Shown here one piece after another: positions 41,401 through 49,559 of a stretch of DNA of 64,000 nt. The position numbers were made by a program, and so were the translations under genes. Source of the DNA: Pimelobacter simplex (GTDB taxonomy: Bacteria; Actinomycetota; Actinomycetes; Propionibacteriales; Nocardioidaceae); assembly GCF_024662235.1 (NCBI RefSeq), contig NZ_CP096276.1, positions 4,960,001 through 5,024,000 of the forward strand. Reading direction: 5' to 3'. Positions within the stretch are counted from its first letter, which is position 1; every line of letters begins with the position of its first letter. The notes beneath the pieces were generated by a model, which was not told the DNA's origin, did not search any database, and worked only from the letters and a program-made list of their open reading frames with translations.

Positions 41401-44355
41401 CTCAACGTCGCCAGCGACGGCGACCCGCACAACCTGATCAGGCCTGAGGCACTGATCCCGCCGACCGCACTCGACCGGATCGCCGAGATGCTGCGCCGCG
41501 ACGGCTCGCCGGTCTCCGCGACCACCACGCTGCGCGAGCAGACCAACCCGACCCAGCTGCTCGGCGACATGGCGGCCCGCTATCACGACGCCGTCACTGC
41601 CGGCGCCGAGAACCTCATCGGTCCGGTCGGCATGGACAAGATCGACGCGCACGCCGAAACACTCCTCACGGGACTCACCGAGGCCCCAGCCTGGCCGACG
41701 TTGCGCTCCCATCTCGCCCTCATCGCGCTCGACGAGCACAGCCCCTTGAAGCTGTTGACCGCCGCCGTGGGTGTCGGGTCGCTGGCCGATGCACGCGACC
41801 CCGCGGCCGTGCTCGACGCCCGCATCGACGACCTCGTCGCCGAACTCACCGCGGCCCGGCCACACGATCCGGACGCTCCCCCGCCCACTGACGGGCCGCT
41901 GGCGTGGCTGCCTGGCATCCCCGCCCGGCTGGCCGAGGCCCACGACTGGGGGCCGTTCGCGGCCGCCTACCACCAGCTCGTCCGAGAGCAGATCGACGCC
42001 GTACGCGAAGCGGCTCGGGGGTGGACCGGCGCCACCGCACCCGTGTGGGCGCAGCCTTTTCTCGAGGACGAGGACGCCGACCTGCGGGCCGATCTCGCCG
42101 TGTGGCGGGCAGCGGCCAGGACTGACGAGAACGACCTGCGCCCCACCGGCGACCGCACCATCGGCGCTCCGGGCGCCTACCAGGCCAAGCTCAACCGGGC
42201 CGTCCGCTCGGCACGTCCCAGCTACCCCTTCTCCCAGCGCACCTGGTACCAGGTGCTGCCCGAGATCGTCCGCGCCGACCCGTGGATCACGCCGCTGTGC
42301 CAGCGACTCGCCCGGCTCGAGCGCGCAGGACTGCCCGTGACGGACTACATCAGGCAAGCACTCGCCACCGATCCCTCGCTCTCGGGCGGTCAGTCCGCCA
42401 CCGACGCGGATACGTCCTCAGCCGCGCGGCCGCTGCCCGACGAGCAGCAGGCAGCCGCGCTGTGGTGGCGTCTCGTTCCGCACCTCGGGCCGGCTGCACT
42501 CGGCGCTGACGAGCACTCCGCGAACCTGCTGCAGCCCACCTGGCGCAGCGCGCTGGCCGAACTCGTCGGCACCACCAAGGCCGAGTACCTGCAGAAGGCG
42601 CCCGCGTGGCCCGCGCTCGTGGCGGCGGTTGACGAGGCCTGCGAGCACCACAGCTGGAGTCCGACCGAGATCCTTGCCAGCGCACTGGCCGGCGTACCGC
42701 AAGACGGATCCGTGACCGGTGTCGAGGTCGCCGACGCGCTCGTGCTGCGCATCGCCATGCTCACCGACCAGCCGACAGAACCGCCCGTCCATGGTGACGA
42801 ACCAGCGCCATACAGCGACGCCGACGTTCCCCCGGACCCGGACATGCTGCCGCCCGAGGACGCCGACGAGTTCTTGGCCGCCTTCTACCGAGACCAGGCC
42901 GACGACACCAACGTCCCCCTCGCCCACTCCCCCACTCCGGACGACTACGACACCCTCGCTGCCGAGCCGGTCGCCTGGGAGCCGGACCTCGCCGAGCAGG
43001 AGCCAGCGCCGTACGACGATGGCTCGGCCGCTCACTACCCGTACGTCGAGGACCCGTACGCGACCCCCCTGCCGTGGGCAGAGGCCGCCGAGGTCACCGC
43101 CGAGCACGCCTTCCCAGACCCGAATCAGATCCCGGCCGAGCGGATCCACGAACTCAACCAGCAGGCACTGGCCTACTTCGAGTCCTGCTACCCGCGCTCG
43201 TGGGCACCGGCCTATCTCCGCGAGCGGCTGGGGACCGACCTCGCCGACCACCCCACCTACGCCGTCGGGTACGCACCCGGAGGTGGCCGCAGCTTGATGC
43301 GGCACCTCACCGAGCAGGGAGCCACCCTCGACGAACTCGAGCAGGCCGGCCTCGTCTCCCAGCGTGAACGCAACGACGGCACGACGTACTACCGCGACTT
43401 CTTCCGCGACCGACTCATCATGCCCATCCGCGACCCCCACGGCCCGAGCGGGCAGGCGATCCTGGGCTTCGTCGGCCGCCGCAACCCCAACAAGACCGAC
43501 GACGACTACGCCGGACCGAAGTACCTCAACACCCGCACCACTCCGGTCTTCACCAAGAGCGAGGCACTCTTCGGGTACGCCGAAGCCCGCGAACCTCTCA
43601 CCGACGGCGCGCTCCCGGTCATCGTCGAAGGCCCCATCGACGCGTTGGCCATCACCCTGGGCAGCAACGGTACCGCCGTCGGCATCGCCCCGATGGGAAC
43701 CGCGCTCACCGTCAACCAGATCAGGCTGCTCCGCTCACACATCGACATGGTCGACGGGCGCGACCGCATCGCCGTGGCCACCGACTCCGACCCGGCCGGC
43801 TGGAAGTCGGCGCAGAAGGCCTTCTGGCACCTGACCGCCGCGGACCTCGACCCCACCCATCTCGACCTGCCCGACGGCCTGGACCCGGCCAAGCTGTTCG
43901 AGACCCAGGGTGCCGACGCGATCACCGCCGCCATCGAGAATCGGTCCCCGCTCGGAGACGCGATGATCGACCACCTGCTGCGCACCGCAGGGCACTGGTC
44001 CGAGACCAATGTCCGCCAGAAGCTCATCCACCAGGCCGCGTGCATCCTCGGATCCCGCGGCTCCGAACACTGGCTCGACGGCTTCGAGCGTCTCCGCCAG
44101 AAGCTGCACCTCGCGCCCGGCATCCTCGAACACCAGACCGTCACCGAGAGCATGGAGCGCGACCACAACCGCCCGGCGTACGCCCAGGCCCGCATCGATG
44201 AGATCAACGCCGAAGAGCGCAAGAAGACAGCCAAGGCCGATCCTCAGTCCCGGCGCCGGGCAGCCGAGCAGCGACTCGCAGCGACAACCAGCTCGCTCCG
44301 GGTCCGTCACGACGTGCCGCCAACAGGCCCCGATCACGCGGGTCGCGCCCGGTGA
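38431..44355 (+). CDS. traA: MobF relaxase-helicase fused to a primase-like Toprim domain
   Basis: A 1,974-residue conjugative relaxase of the TraA/TrwC type, from ATG 38431 (GTG 38428 also possible). The N-terminal relaxase nicks and binds the transfer strand: candidate tyrosines in GDGYTYLTRQV and the metal site HRDARSSDPHLHTHVAV (about residues 257-272). A RecD/TraA-like helicase follows, with Walker A LAPAGTGKTT (about 616), Walker B LVLIDEAGM (about 715) and the motif VHGAQGITTG (about 952). The C-terminal 400 residues are primase-like: FESCYPRSWAPAYLRERLG, LIMPIRDPHGPSGQ, then the Toprim strands VIVEGPIDALA (about 1730) and VATDSDPAGW (about 1783). Fusion of nicking, unwinding and priming would let one protein process and start copying the strand. 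No mating-pore genes are in the window. Confidence 0.92.
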   Translation: MGVHKLTAGDGYTYLTRQVAVHDATDRGHAGLADYYAEKGESPGRWFGAGLGALDLEVGSQVTEAHMRNLFGEGRHPDAERLENAALDAGKSIENAKKASQLGRVFARYLGNQPEFIQETAKRYVAYNLARGEHWKTPVPADVRAKIRTELGNEHFLREHGRAPIDDRERGSFMAKATRQQTTAVAGYDLTFAPVKSVSTLWALADRDVAKEIEAAHHSAVEATLSWLEKEVLFTRRGRGGLQQVKAKGLIAGMFTHRDARSSDPHLHTHVAVSNKVQDEAGRWLAVDGRVLYKANVTLAEMYNTLIESELIARLGVRFENRRSGLDKGVDKRPVREIVGVDERLAKTWSKRHSAIEARRRELAAAFQTEHGRPPTEGEAVTLAEKAWDQTRQAKHAPRAEADQRAAWLAEAAAIIGGEQAVRDMVEDCLGHRPDAQDVTDEWVAETAQRVVARVAEDRATWQVWHLRAEAQRQARAHGVRLPDLDAAVDRVVATAIGEHSIAFNDPDPLTHATTAATHDVTIPAPLQRTERGGDGEEIVSVYSLAGARPYTSQAVIDAERRIVESARRTGGRTISEVRVGIAIAEAAANQLQLNAAQQSLVREMATSGRAVQLALAPAGTGKTTAMRVLTRAWQDSGGTIIGLAPSAVAAQELGASINPEAGDAGAAAKAKGLLNGPWRPGRKKVRADTLAKLVWHANNGGAPTWMEKINPKTLVLIDEAGMAATTDLAAAIDYITSRGAQVRLVGDDRQLASVAAGGVLRDIAHQIGAVTLSEVHRFRNPDGSLNHAEAAATLALREGDPSAIAFYADRGRIHVGDLGACADQAYAAWAADRTAGTDSVLIAPTRDIVAELNTRARNDRLAALDEKEIGPVLTLADGTKVSEGDRIITRENDRRLPISRTNWVKNGDRWHVRCVNDDGSLTVVHDQLGKTITLPADYVSRTVQLGYATTVHGAQGITTGTCHVVLTGDEDRNLLYVALSRGKFANHLYLNVASDGDPHNLIRPEALIPPTALDRIAEMLRRDGSPVSATTTLREQTNPTQLLGDMAARYHDAVTAGAENLIGPVGMDKIDAHAETLLTGLTEAPAWPTLRSHLALIALDEHSPLKLLTAAVGVGSLADARDPAAVLDARIDDLVAELTAARPHDPDAPPPTDGPLAWLPGIPARLAEAHDWGPFAAAYHQLVREQIDAVREAARGWTGATAPVWAQPFLEDEDADLRADLAVWRAAARTDENDLRPTGDRTIGAPGAYQAKLNRAVRSARPSYPFSQRTWYQVLPEIVRADPWITPLCQRLARLERAGLPVTDYIRQALATDPSLSGGQSATDADTSSAARPLPDEQQAAALWWRLVPHLGPAALGADEHSANLLQPTWRSALAELVGTTKAEYLQKAPAWPALVAAVDEACEHHSWSPTEILASALAGVPQDGSVTGVEVADALVLRIAMLTDQPTEPPVHGDEPAPYSDADVPPDPDMLPPEDADEFLAAFYRDQADDTNVPLAHSPTPDDYDTLAAEPVAWEPDLAEQEPAPYDDGSAAHYPYVEDPYATPLPWAEAAEVTAEHAFPDPNQIPAERIHELNQQALAYFESCYPRSWAPAYLRERLGTDLADHPTYAVGYAPGGGRSLMRHLTEQGATLDELEQAGLVSQRERNDGTTYYRDFFRDRLIMPIRDPHGPSGQAILGFVGRRNPNKTDDDYAGPKYLNTRTTPVFTKSEALFGYAEAREPLTDGALPVIVEGPIDALAITLGSNGTAVGIAPMGTALTVNQIRLLRSHIDMVDGRDRIAVATDSDPAGWKSAQKAFWHLTAADLDPTHLDLPDGLDPAKLFETQGADAITAAIENRSPLGDAMIDHLLRTAGHWSETNVRQKLIHQAACILGSRGSEHWLDGFERLRQKLHLAPGILEHQTVTESMERDHNRPAYAQARIDEINAEERKKTAKADPQSRRRAAEQRLAATTSSLRVRHDVPPTGPDHAGRAR

Positions 44356-44534
44356 GAGCACCTCGCTCAGAATCGCCCTGAACGAACTTAGGGCAACGAA
44401 TGGTCGCTCAGGGCCTGAATCTGCCCTCGCACCTTCGCCAGGAAGCGTTCTGGGGGAACTGCGAGCGCATCTCGGCCACCGACTCACCAGCGACTGACTG
44501 ACGGCTGGTCGAGGGGCGGCTGTCGAGATGCAGC

Positions 44535-44568
44535 GAAGATTGACTTTGCCTACGACAAGTCAATCTTC
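44535..44568. repeat. Perfect 12-bp inverted repeat after the relaxase gene
   Basis: GAAGATTGACTT and AAGTCAATCTTC flank a 10-base spacer (TGCCTACGAC). The AT-rich arms stand out from the surrounding GC-rich DNA. It lies 180 bp past the relaxase stop. No T-run follows, so it may be a terminator hairpin, a recombination site or an element border. Confidence 0.6.
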
Positions 44569-44605
44569 TCGCGTTACGTCAACTTGTGCGAGCGTTCCGG
44601 AAGGC

Positions 44606-44627
44606 GATCGTCACGCGGAGCGTGACC
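44606..44627. repeat. REP-like palindrome, copy 2
   Basis: Same 22 bases as at 16,935 and 49,503 (dyad TCACGC-GGA-GCGTGA). Here it is followed at once by the 28-bp tandem array. The gap 44,356-44,805 holds no gene: it contains the inverted repeat above, this palindrome and the array. Confidence 0.8.
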
Positions 44628-44639
44628 ACAGCCGGATCC

Positions 44640-44751
44640 CGCACCGGGTCGCTCCGCGAGCCCATCCCGCACCGGGTCGCTCCGCGAGCCCATCCCGCAC
44701 CGGGTCGCTCCGCGAGCCCATCCCGCACCGGGTCGCTCCGCGAGCCCATCG
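44640..44751. repeat. Four tandem copies of a 28-bp unit
   Basis: Copies begin at 44640, 44668, 44696 and 44724 and are identical except for the last base of the fourth. Each unit contains GGGTCGCTCCGCGAGCCC, which can form a hairpin with the same CGCGGAGCG-type core (on the complementary strand) as the REP-like palindrome. A single copy of this unit in reverse orientation follows the palindrome at 49.5 kb. Confidence 0.88.
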
Positions 44752-44805
44752 GCGAACGGGGCCCTGGCGTCGCGTCGCTGTCTCGGTGTACGGCAGGCTG
44801 ACCGT

Positions 44806-45240
44806 GTGATCCGTCGAAGCGATGTCCTAGTCGCCGCCGGCGTACTCGTCCGCGACCCGGCAACCGGAGCTGTTCTACTTCAGCTCCGGGGTGATGACGC
44901 AACTTGGGGCCTTCCGGGTGGCCGCCTCGAACCTGGCGAAACGCTCGAGCAGGCCGCACGACGCGAACTTCTCGAGGAGACCGGGCTCACTGCCGGTGAC
45001 ATGACTCGGATCGATGTCTACTCGGGCCCGGAATTCATGGTGATCTACCCCGACGGGTACGCGGCCTACGCGGCCTACGTGGTCGGCGCGACGTTCGAGA
45101 CGAATGACGTCGCGGGAACCCTAACGAAAGATGATGCAGGGGAGACCGCGGCTCTCGCGTGGTACCCCGCCTCCGAACTCCCCGGCGAGATCAACTCCTA
45201 CAACCGCCTGATCCTGCGCCGCTTGGGTCTTGAGGTGTGA
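44806..45240 (+). CDS. NUDIX hydrolase
   Basis: A 144-residue NUDIX protein that hydrolyses a nucleoside diphosphate linked to another group. The NUDIX box is complete at residues 38-60: GGRLEPGETLEQAARRELLE followed by ETG, with the metal-binding Glu residues in place. LVAAGVLVRDPATGAVLLQL is the usual first strand pair. GTG at 44806 is the start. Substrate unknown; housecleaning of damaged nucleotides or (d)NTP/ADP-sugar hydrolysis are the common roles. It lies just after the repeat array, with no obvious operon partner. Confidence 0.88.
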   Translation: MIRRSDVLVAAGVLVRDPATGAVLLQLRGDDATWGLPGGRLEPGETLEQAARRELLEETGLTAGDMTRIDVYSGPEFMVIYPDGYAAYAAYVVGATFETNDVAGTLTKDDAGETAALAWYPASELPGEINSYNRLILRRLGLEV

Positions 45241-45380
45241 CCCTCGAGACCGACCACGCAGAACGAAGGGGGGCCTGACGACGCAGTGCTCCGTGCCGCA
45301 CGAGGATGGGGTTCCGGCAGTGTGAGTTGCTGACACCTCACAGCACTACGATCGGGTTGACCGGCGGCCCACCGCGGAAG

Positions 45381-46727
45381 TCAGCGGTGCAGCACGGCCC
45401 ATCCGCGCGGCGCCAGCCGGACCTGCTGCGCGGCGGGGTCGATCTGTCCCGTACCGGCGACCACTTCGGTGGCGTCGGCGCAGGGCAGCGTGACCTCCTC
45501 ATCGGCGAGGTTGAGCGCGACCACGACGGCTGCGTCGTCACGACCCGAGCGCGGCACGAACTGCTTGTTCGCGGTGTGCACGACGTCGGTGCGGGCGGAG
45601 GCCAGCCACGGCTCGCGACGGCGCAGGCGGATGAGCTGCTGGTGCACCTGGCGGGTGCGGCGGGCGGTCTCGTCGAGTTCACCTTCGCGGGGTGGGGTGG
45701 GCGCGAGCTCGGGCCGGACGGCGTCGTCGCCGCCGAGCCGCTCTTCCTTGATGCCTTTCGCGCCGTCCTCGTCGCCGGCGTATACGCTCGGCACGCCGCC
45801 GATGGCGAAGAGGACCGCGAGCGCGTGCGGAACCAGGTCGGCGCCTACCGCGGAGGCGATCCGGGTGACGTCGTGGTTGCCGACGAACGTGGTCGGCACC
45901 GAGGTCTCGAGCAGCGCCGAGTGGCGCTGGACCGCGTGGGCGAGCTCGAAGAGGTTGCGGTCGGCGATCCCGTGCCAGATTCCCTGCCACAGCTCGTAGG
46001 CGGTCAGCGAGTCGATCGTCGAGTCGCGCACGATTCGCGCGGTGTCGCCGTGGATCACCTCGCCGAGGAACCAGGCTTCGGGGTGCTGCTCGCGCACTCG
46101 AGGCAGCACCTGCGCCCAGAAGGCCGGCGGAACGGCGTACGCCGCGTCGAGGCGCCAGCCGTCGATGCCTCGGGCCAGCCAGTGATCCATGACCTCGGCG
46201 ACCCACTCGACGACCGCCGGGGAGTCGTGATCGAGGGCGACCAGGGACTCGTGGCCCTCGAAGACGTCGGCGCGCACTGTGTCGCGCGGGTTCCAGCCGC
46301 TCCAGTCGATGCGGAACAGCGACGCGGTCGCGGCCCCGGGACCCTCGGCCTCGACCTGCTGGAAGGCAGGGTGGGAGCGCCCGACATGGTTGAATACGCC
46401 GTCGAGGAGCACCCGCAGACCACGCTCATGGGCGGCCACGACCAGCCGGTCGAGGTCAGCGGCGTCGCCGAGGCGGGGGTCGATGCGACGGTAATCGACC
46501 GTGTCGTACCCGTGGGTGGCCGAGGCGAAGACCGGCCCCAGCAGCAAGCCGTTGAGCCCCAGGTCGAGGACGTGGTCCAGCCAAGCCTCGAGCCGGCCCA
46601 GCCGGTGCACGACCGGCTCGTCAGGGCCGCCGAGCGGCGAGTTGCCGCAAGCGGGCCGGATCGGGGCGCCGACGGCTCCAAGCGGGTAGACGTGCCACCA
46701 CATCACGTGGTCGGTCCACGACGGCAT
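45381..46727 (-). CDS. GH13 family alpha-amylase-like glycosidase
   Basis: A 448-residue cytoplasmic glycoside hydrolase of the alpha-amylase family. The conserved regions are DGVFNHVGRS (region I), GWRLDAAY with nucleophile Asp194 (II), WFLGEV with acid/base Glu223 (III) and FVGNHDVTRI with Asp286 (IV), on a TIM barrel, followed by a small beta domain. It lacks a signal peptide, so it probably acts on internal or imported maltodextrins. ATG 46727 is preferred because GAGGAGACC precedes it; an ATG six codons earlier is possible. It stands alone with no sugar-transport genes beside it. Confidence 0.88.
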   Translation of the reverse strand: MPSWTDHVMWWHVYPLGAVGAPIRPACGNSPLGGPDEPVVHRLGRLEAWLDHVLDLGLNGLLLGPVFASATHGYDTVDYRRIDPRLGDAADLDRLVVAAHERGLRVLLDGVFNHVGRSHPAFQQVEAEGPGAATASLFRIDWSGWNPRDTVRADVFEGHESLVALDHDSPAVVEWVAEVMDHWLARGIDGWRLDAAYAVPPAFWAQVLPRVREQHPEAWFLGEVIHGDTARIVRDSTIDSLTAYELWQGIWHGIADRNLFELAHAVQRHSALLETSVPTTFVGNHDVTRIASAVGADLVPHALAVLFAIGGVPSVYAGDEDGAKGIKEERLGGDDAVRPELAPTPPREGELDETARRTRQVHQQLIRLRRREPWLASARTDVVHTANKQFVPRSGRDDAAVVVALNLADEEVTLPCADATEVVAGTGQIDPAAQQVRLAPRGWAVLHR

Positions 46728-46745
46728 CGGCGGTCTCCTCGGCAT

Positions 46746-47178
46746 GGGCGGGCGGGACCGGCCAGCCTACGCAGCCGGAGAACCACAGTGGTCGTCCCCG
46801 GGGGCGGGGATGATCCGTGGGATCTGGCGGACGATCGCCAAGCCAGCCACTCTCGTCACCGGATGCCACTGCGCTCACGCTCTTCGTGGGATGTCGTGCT
46901 CGGATCCCGCTGCCGGGCCTCCGAACCATTGGGGGTGCCGGTCCCCGTGCCAGCGGACGCGAACCGGGCGAGGCGGTGGCAGCACACCCGTAGGAGTCGA
47001 GTTCGTGTCTCTGTGCTGCGAATCGGGGTGTGCCAGCGTTAGCCTCTGGCCAGGTGGCTCGCGTGCCTTGCAGCCGCGCGGGTGCCCGGCGGCCCGGGTG
47101 CCCGCTTCTTGAGCACCCGGCCTCAGCCCGGTGAGCCCGCCGGCGGGTCGTGCAAACCTTATGCCGTCCGTACCTCAA
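46746..47178. other. Gap without a recognisable gene
   Basis: Between the amylase-like gene and the IS256 element I see no convincing coding sequence on either strand; the open stretches present are Arg/Pro/Gly-rich and lack starts with ribosome-binding sites. No strong hairpin or repeat was noticed. Confidence 0.5.
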
Positions 47179-47186
47179 CGCCTTGG

Positions 47187-48608
47187 AGTGGAGTCCAGCA
47201 GAGTGGTGTACGACGGACCTGAGTGAGCGCGTGCCTCCAACGTAGGCGCGGCCACCGGGTGGATCCTTCGAGTGATCTGCGAAAACCGACTCGAAGAAGG
47301 ACCACGACGATGACCGCTGGACCCAGTATCGACCCTGCACAGTTCCTGAACGAGCAGCTGTCCCAGGCCAGTCCTGATCTGATGCGGGACCTGCTCACCA
47401 CGTTCGTCAATGCGCTGCTCTCGGCGCAGGCCGACGCGGTGTGCGGCGCCGGCTACGGCGAACGCAGCATGGAGCGCGTCAACTCCCGCAACGGCTACCG
47501 GCACCGCGACCTCGACACCCGCGTCGGCACTCTGGACGTCGCGGTTCCCAAGCTGCGCACCGGTTCGCTGTACCCCGAGTGGCTGCTGGAGCGCCGCAAG
47601 CGAGCAGAGCGGGCACTGACCAGTGTGGTCGCGACCTGTTACCTGCTCGGCGTCTCGACGCGGCGGATGGACAAGCTGGTGCAGACCCTCGGCATCACCG
47701 GCCTGTCCAAGAGCCAGGTCTCGGTGATGGCCAAGGAACTCGACGAGCACGTCGAGCAGTTCCGCACCCGACGGCTGGAGGAGGCCGGGCCGTTCACCTT
47801 CGTGGCCGCCGACGCGTTGGTGCTCAAGGTCCGCGAAGGTGGCCGGGTGGTGCCGGTCCACGTGCTGGTCGCCACCGGCGTCAACGCCGACGGGCACCGC
47901 GAGATCCTCGGCGTGCAGGTCACCAGCAGCGAGGACGGCGCCGGGTGGCTGGCCTTCTGGAGGGATCTGACCGCCCGCGGCCTGGCCGGGGTCAAGCTCG
48001 TCACCAGCGACGCCCACGCCGGGCTGGTGGCCGCGATCGGCGCCACGTTGCCCGGCGCCTCGTGGCAGCGCTGCCGAACCCACTACGCGGCGAACCTGAT
48101 GTCGGCGACGCCGAAGTCCTCGTGGGGCTGGGTCAAGGCGCTGCTGCACTCGATCTACGACCAGCCCGACGCCGACGCTGTCCACGCCCAGTTCGACCGG
48201 GTCGTCGACGCCCTGGCCGAGAAGCTCCCCAAGGTGGCCGAGCATCTGGAGGACGCTCGTGCCGACATCCTCGCCTTCACCGCGTTCCCGAAGGAGATCT
48301 GGCGCCAGATCTGGTCCAACAACCCCAACGAGCGCCTCAACCGCGAGATCCGCAGGCGAACCGACGTGGTCGGGATCTTTCCCGACCGGGCCAGCATCAT
48401 CCGGCTCGTCGGCGCCGTCCTGGCCGAGCAGCACGACGAGTGGGCCGAAGGCCGCCGCTACCTCGGACTCGACGTCCTCGCCCGCGCCCAGGCCGTCGAC
48501 ACCTGCGTCGTCGAGGAGGTGACCGAACCCGAACTCCAGGCCCTCACAGCCTGACCGACACGCCCAACCGAGGGATCAACCTCGTACACCACCCCAGCGG
48601 ACTTGACC
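47187..48608 (+). mobile_element. IS256-family insertion sequence, a different member
   Basis: About 1,422 bp with imperfect inverted ends (left AGTGGAGTCCAGCAGAGTGG; right, read inward, GGTCAAGTCCGCTGGGGTGG, both continuing TGTACGA) and an exact 8-bp duplication CGCCTTGG at 47179-47186 and 48609-48616. It is related to, but clearly diverged from, the two copies in tnsA/tnsB. Confidence 0.9.
47310..48554 (+). CDS. IS256-family transposase
   Basis: A 414-residue mutator-type DDE transposase from ATG 47310, shortly after GAAGAAGGACC. Catalytic residues: Asp in VAADALV, Asp in TSDAHAG and Glu in NNPNERLNR; also NGYRHRDLDTRVGTLDV and CRTHYAANLM. It is intact and full length. The protein differs from that of the other two copies at many positions but has the same length and architecture, so it is a separate family member that arrived independently. 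Confidence 0.93.
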   Translation: MTAGPSIDPAQFLNEQLSQASPDLMRDLLTTFVNALLSAQADAVCGAGYGERSMERVNSRNGYRHRDLDTRVGTLDVAVPKLRTGSLYPEWLLERRKRAERALTSVVATCYLLGVSTRRMDKLVQTLGITGLSKSQVSVMAKELDEHVEQFRTRRLEEAGPFTFVAADALVLKVREGGRVVPVHVLVATGVNADGHREILGVQVTSSEDGAGWLAFWRDLTARGLAGVKLVTSDAHAGLVAAIGATLPGASWQRCRTHYAANLMSATPKSSWGWVKALLHSIYDQPDADAVHAQFDRVVDALAEKLPKVAEHLEDARADILAFTAFPKEIWRQIWSNNPNERLNREIRRRTDVVGIFPDRASIIRLVGAVLAEQHDEWAEGRRYLGLDVLARAQAVDTCVVEEVTEPELQALTA

Positions 48609-48789
48609 CGCCTTGGGCTATCCCGGCCGGCTCGCGGTCTACTCACAGGTGTCCAACTCGCCGGGAGGGCCGTTCCAGTGGTCCCGTCCGATTCCCCGTT
48701 TCCCTCGGTCGGATATGGTCTGGCCGGGCCTGGCCCTGTCGCCACGCCAGGAGCGAGACACGGGGCCTGACGGGCTCGAGGAGGCGGGC

Positions 48790-49482
48790 GTGGACGACGC
48801 AAAGCAGTTGCTCGGGGGGTTCACCCAACTGGCCCAGTCGTTGGCTGCCGCGCCGGGTGAGGACGCCCGCCTCAAGGTGGCAGTTGACTCCGCCGTGGAT
48901 CTGGTGGCCCGCTGCGACCACGCAGGGATGACCATCAACCAGAACGGACGTTTGGTCACTCGGGCGAGCACTGGCGACCTGGTACAGCGGGCCAACGTGC
49001 TGCAGACCGAACTCGGCGAGGGGCCATGCCTAGATGTCCGCCGCGACCAGAACACCCTCGTGAGCACCAGCCTGGCAGTCGAGCGACGCTGGGCGTTATG
49101 GGCCCCGCGAGTGCACGAAGAACTCAAGGTGGACTCGATGATGTCGCTGCTCGTCTACACCGACGAGACCTCATTCGGTGCCTTGAGCCTGTACTGCCGC
49201 GACGGCTGCCGCTTCGATGCCGACGATGTCGCCGTCGCGCAAGCGCTGGCCGGACACCTGTCCGTCGTCATGGCTGCCGAGAAGCAGATCGACCAACTAG
49301 GCCTGGCACTGCACAACCGCAACATCATCGGCCAAGCGCAGGGGGTGCTCATGGAGCGGTTCGACATGACCGCCGACCAGGCGTTCGACTACCTCCGGCG
49401 GATCTCATCGAACTCGAATCGGAAAGTCGCAGTCGTGGCCGCTGAGATCGCTCGCACCCGACGGCTTCCCGAAGTCCGCTGA
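48790..49482 (+). CDS. GAF-ANTAR domain regulator
   Basis: A 230-residue signalling protein. The GAF domain (about 20-165) includes VDLVARCDHAGMTINQNG, QTELGEGPCLDV and MSLLVYTDETSFGALSLY; it should bind a small ligand. The ANTAR domain (about 170-225) reads LALHNRNIIGQAQGVLMERF, DMTADQAFDYLRRISSNSNR and KVAVVAAEI, which binds RNA hairpins to prevent termination. GTG 48790 with GAGGAGGCG upstream is the start; the frame is open earlier into the IS border. A REP-like hairpin pair follows 20 bases after the stop. The target operon is unknown. Confidence 0.88.
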   Translation: MDDAKQLLGGFTQLAQSLAAAPGEDARLKVAVDSAVDLVARCDHAGMTINQNGRLVTRASTGDLVQRANVLQTELGEGPCLDVRRDQNTLVSTSLAVERRWALWAPRVHEELKVDSMMSLLVYTDETSFGALSLYCRDGCRFDADDVAVAQALAGHLSVVMAAEKQIDQLGLALHNRNIIGQAQGVLMERFDMTADQAFDYLRRISSNSNRKVAVVAAEIARTRRLPEVR

Positions 49483-49502
49483 CAACGCACATCCCGGACG
49501 TC

Positions 49503-49545
49503 GATCGTCACGCGGAGCGTGACCGTGCAGGGATGGGCTCGCGGA
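49503..49545. repeat. REP-like palindrome, copy 3, with one array-type unit
   Basis: The 22-bp palindrome (49503-49524) is identical to copies 1 and 2. It is followed by a single inverted copy of the module found in the 28-bp array (GGGCTCGCGGAGCGACCC at about 49535-49552). The lgt relic ends where this repeat pair begins. Confidence 0.78.
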
Positions 49546-49559
49546 GCGACCCGATGGCG

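Noticed and set aside
15969..44534. Shared 14-mer TGTCGAGATGCAGC at 15969 and 44521 as possible attachment sites
   Set aside because: A 14-base match between two places in 64 kb of GC-rich DNA is expected by chance, and the flanks do not extend the match.
44640..44751. Short CRISPR-like array
   Set aside because: The 28-bp units are directly contiguous with no unique spacers, and no cas genes are nearby. It is a simple tandem repeat.
46621..47340. Minus-strand 239-residue ORF between the amylase-like gene and the IS256 element
   Set aside because: Arg/Pro/Gly-rich, spans the IS border and overlaps the amylase gene start; no domain.
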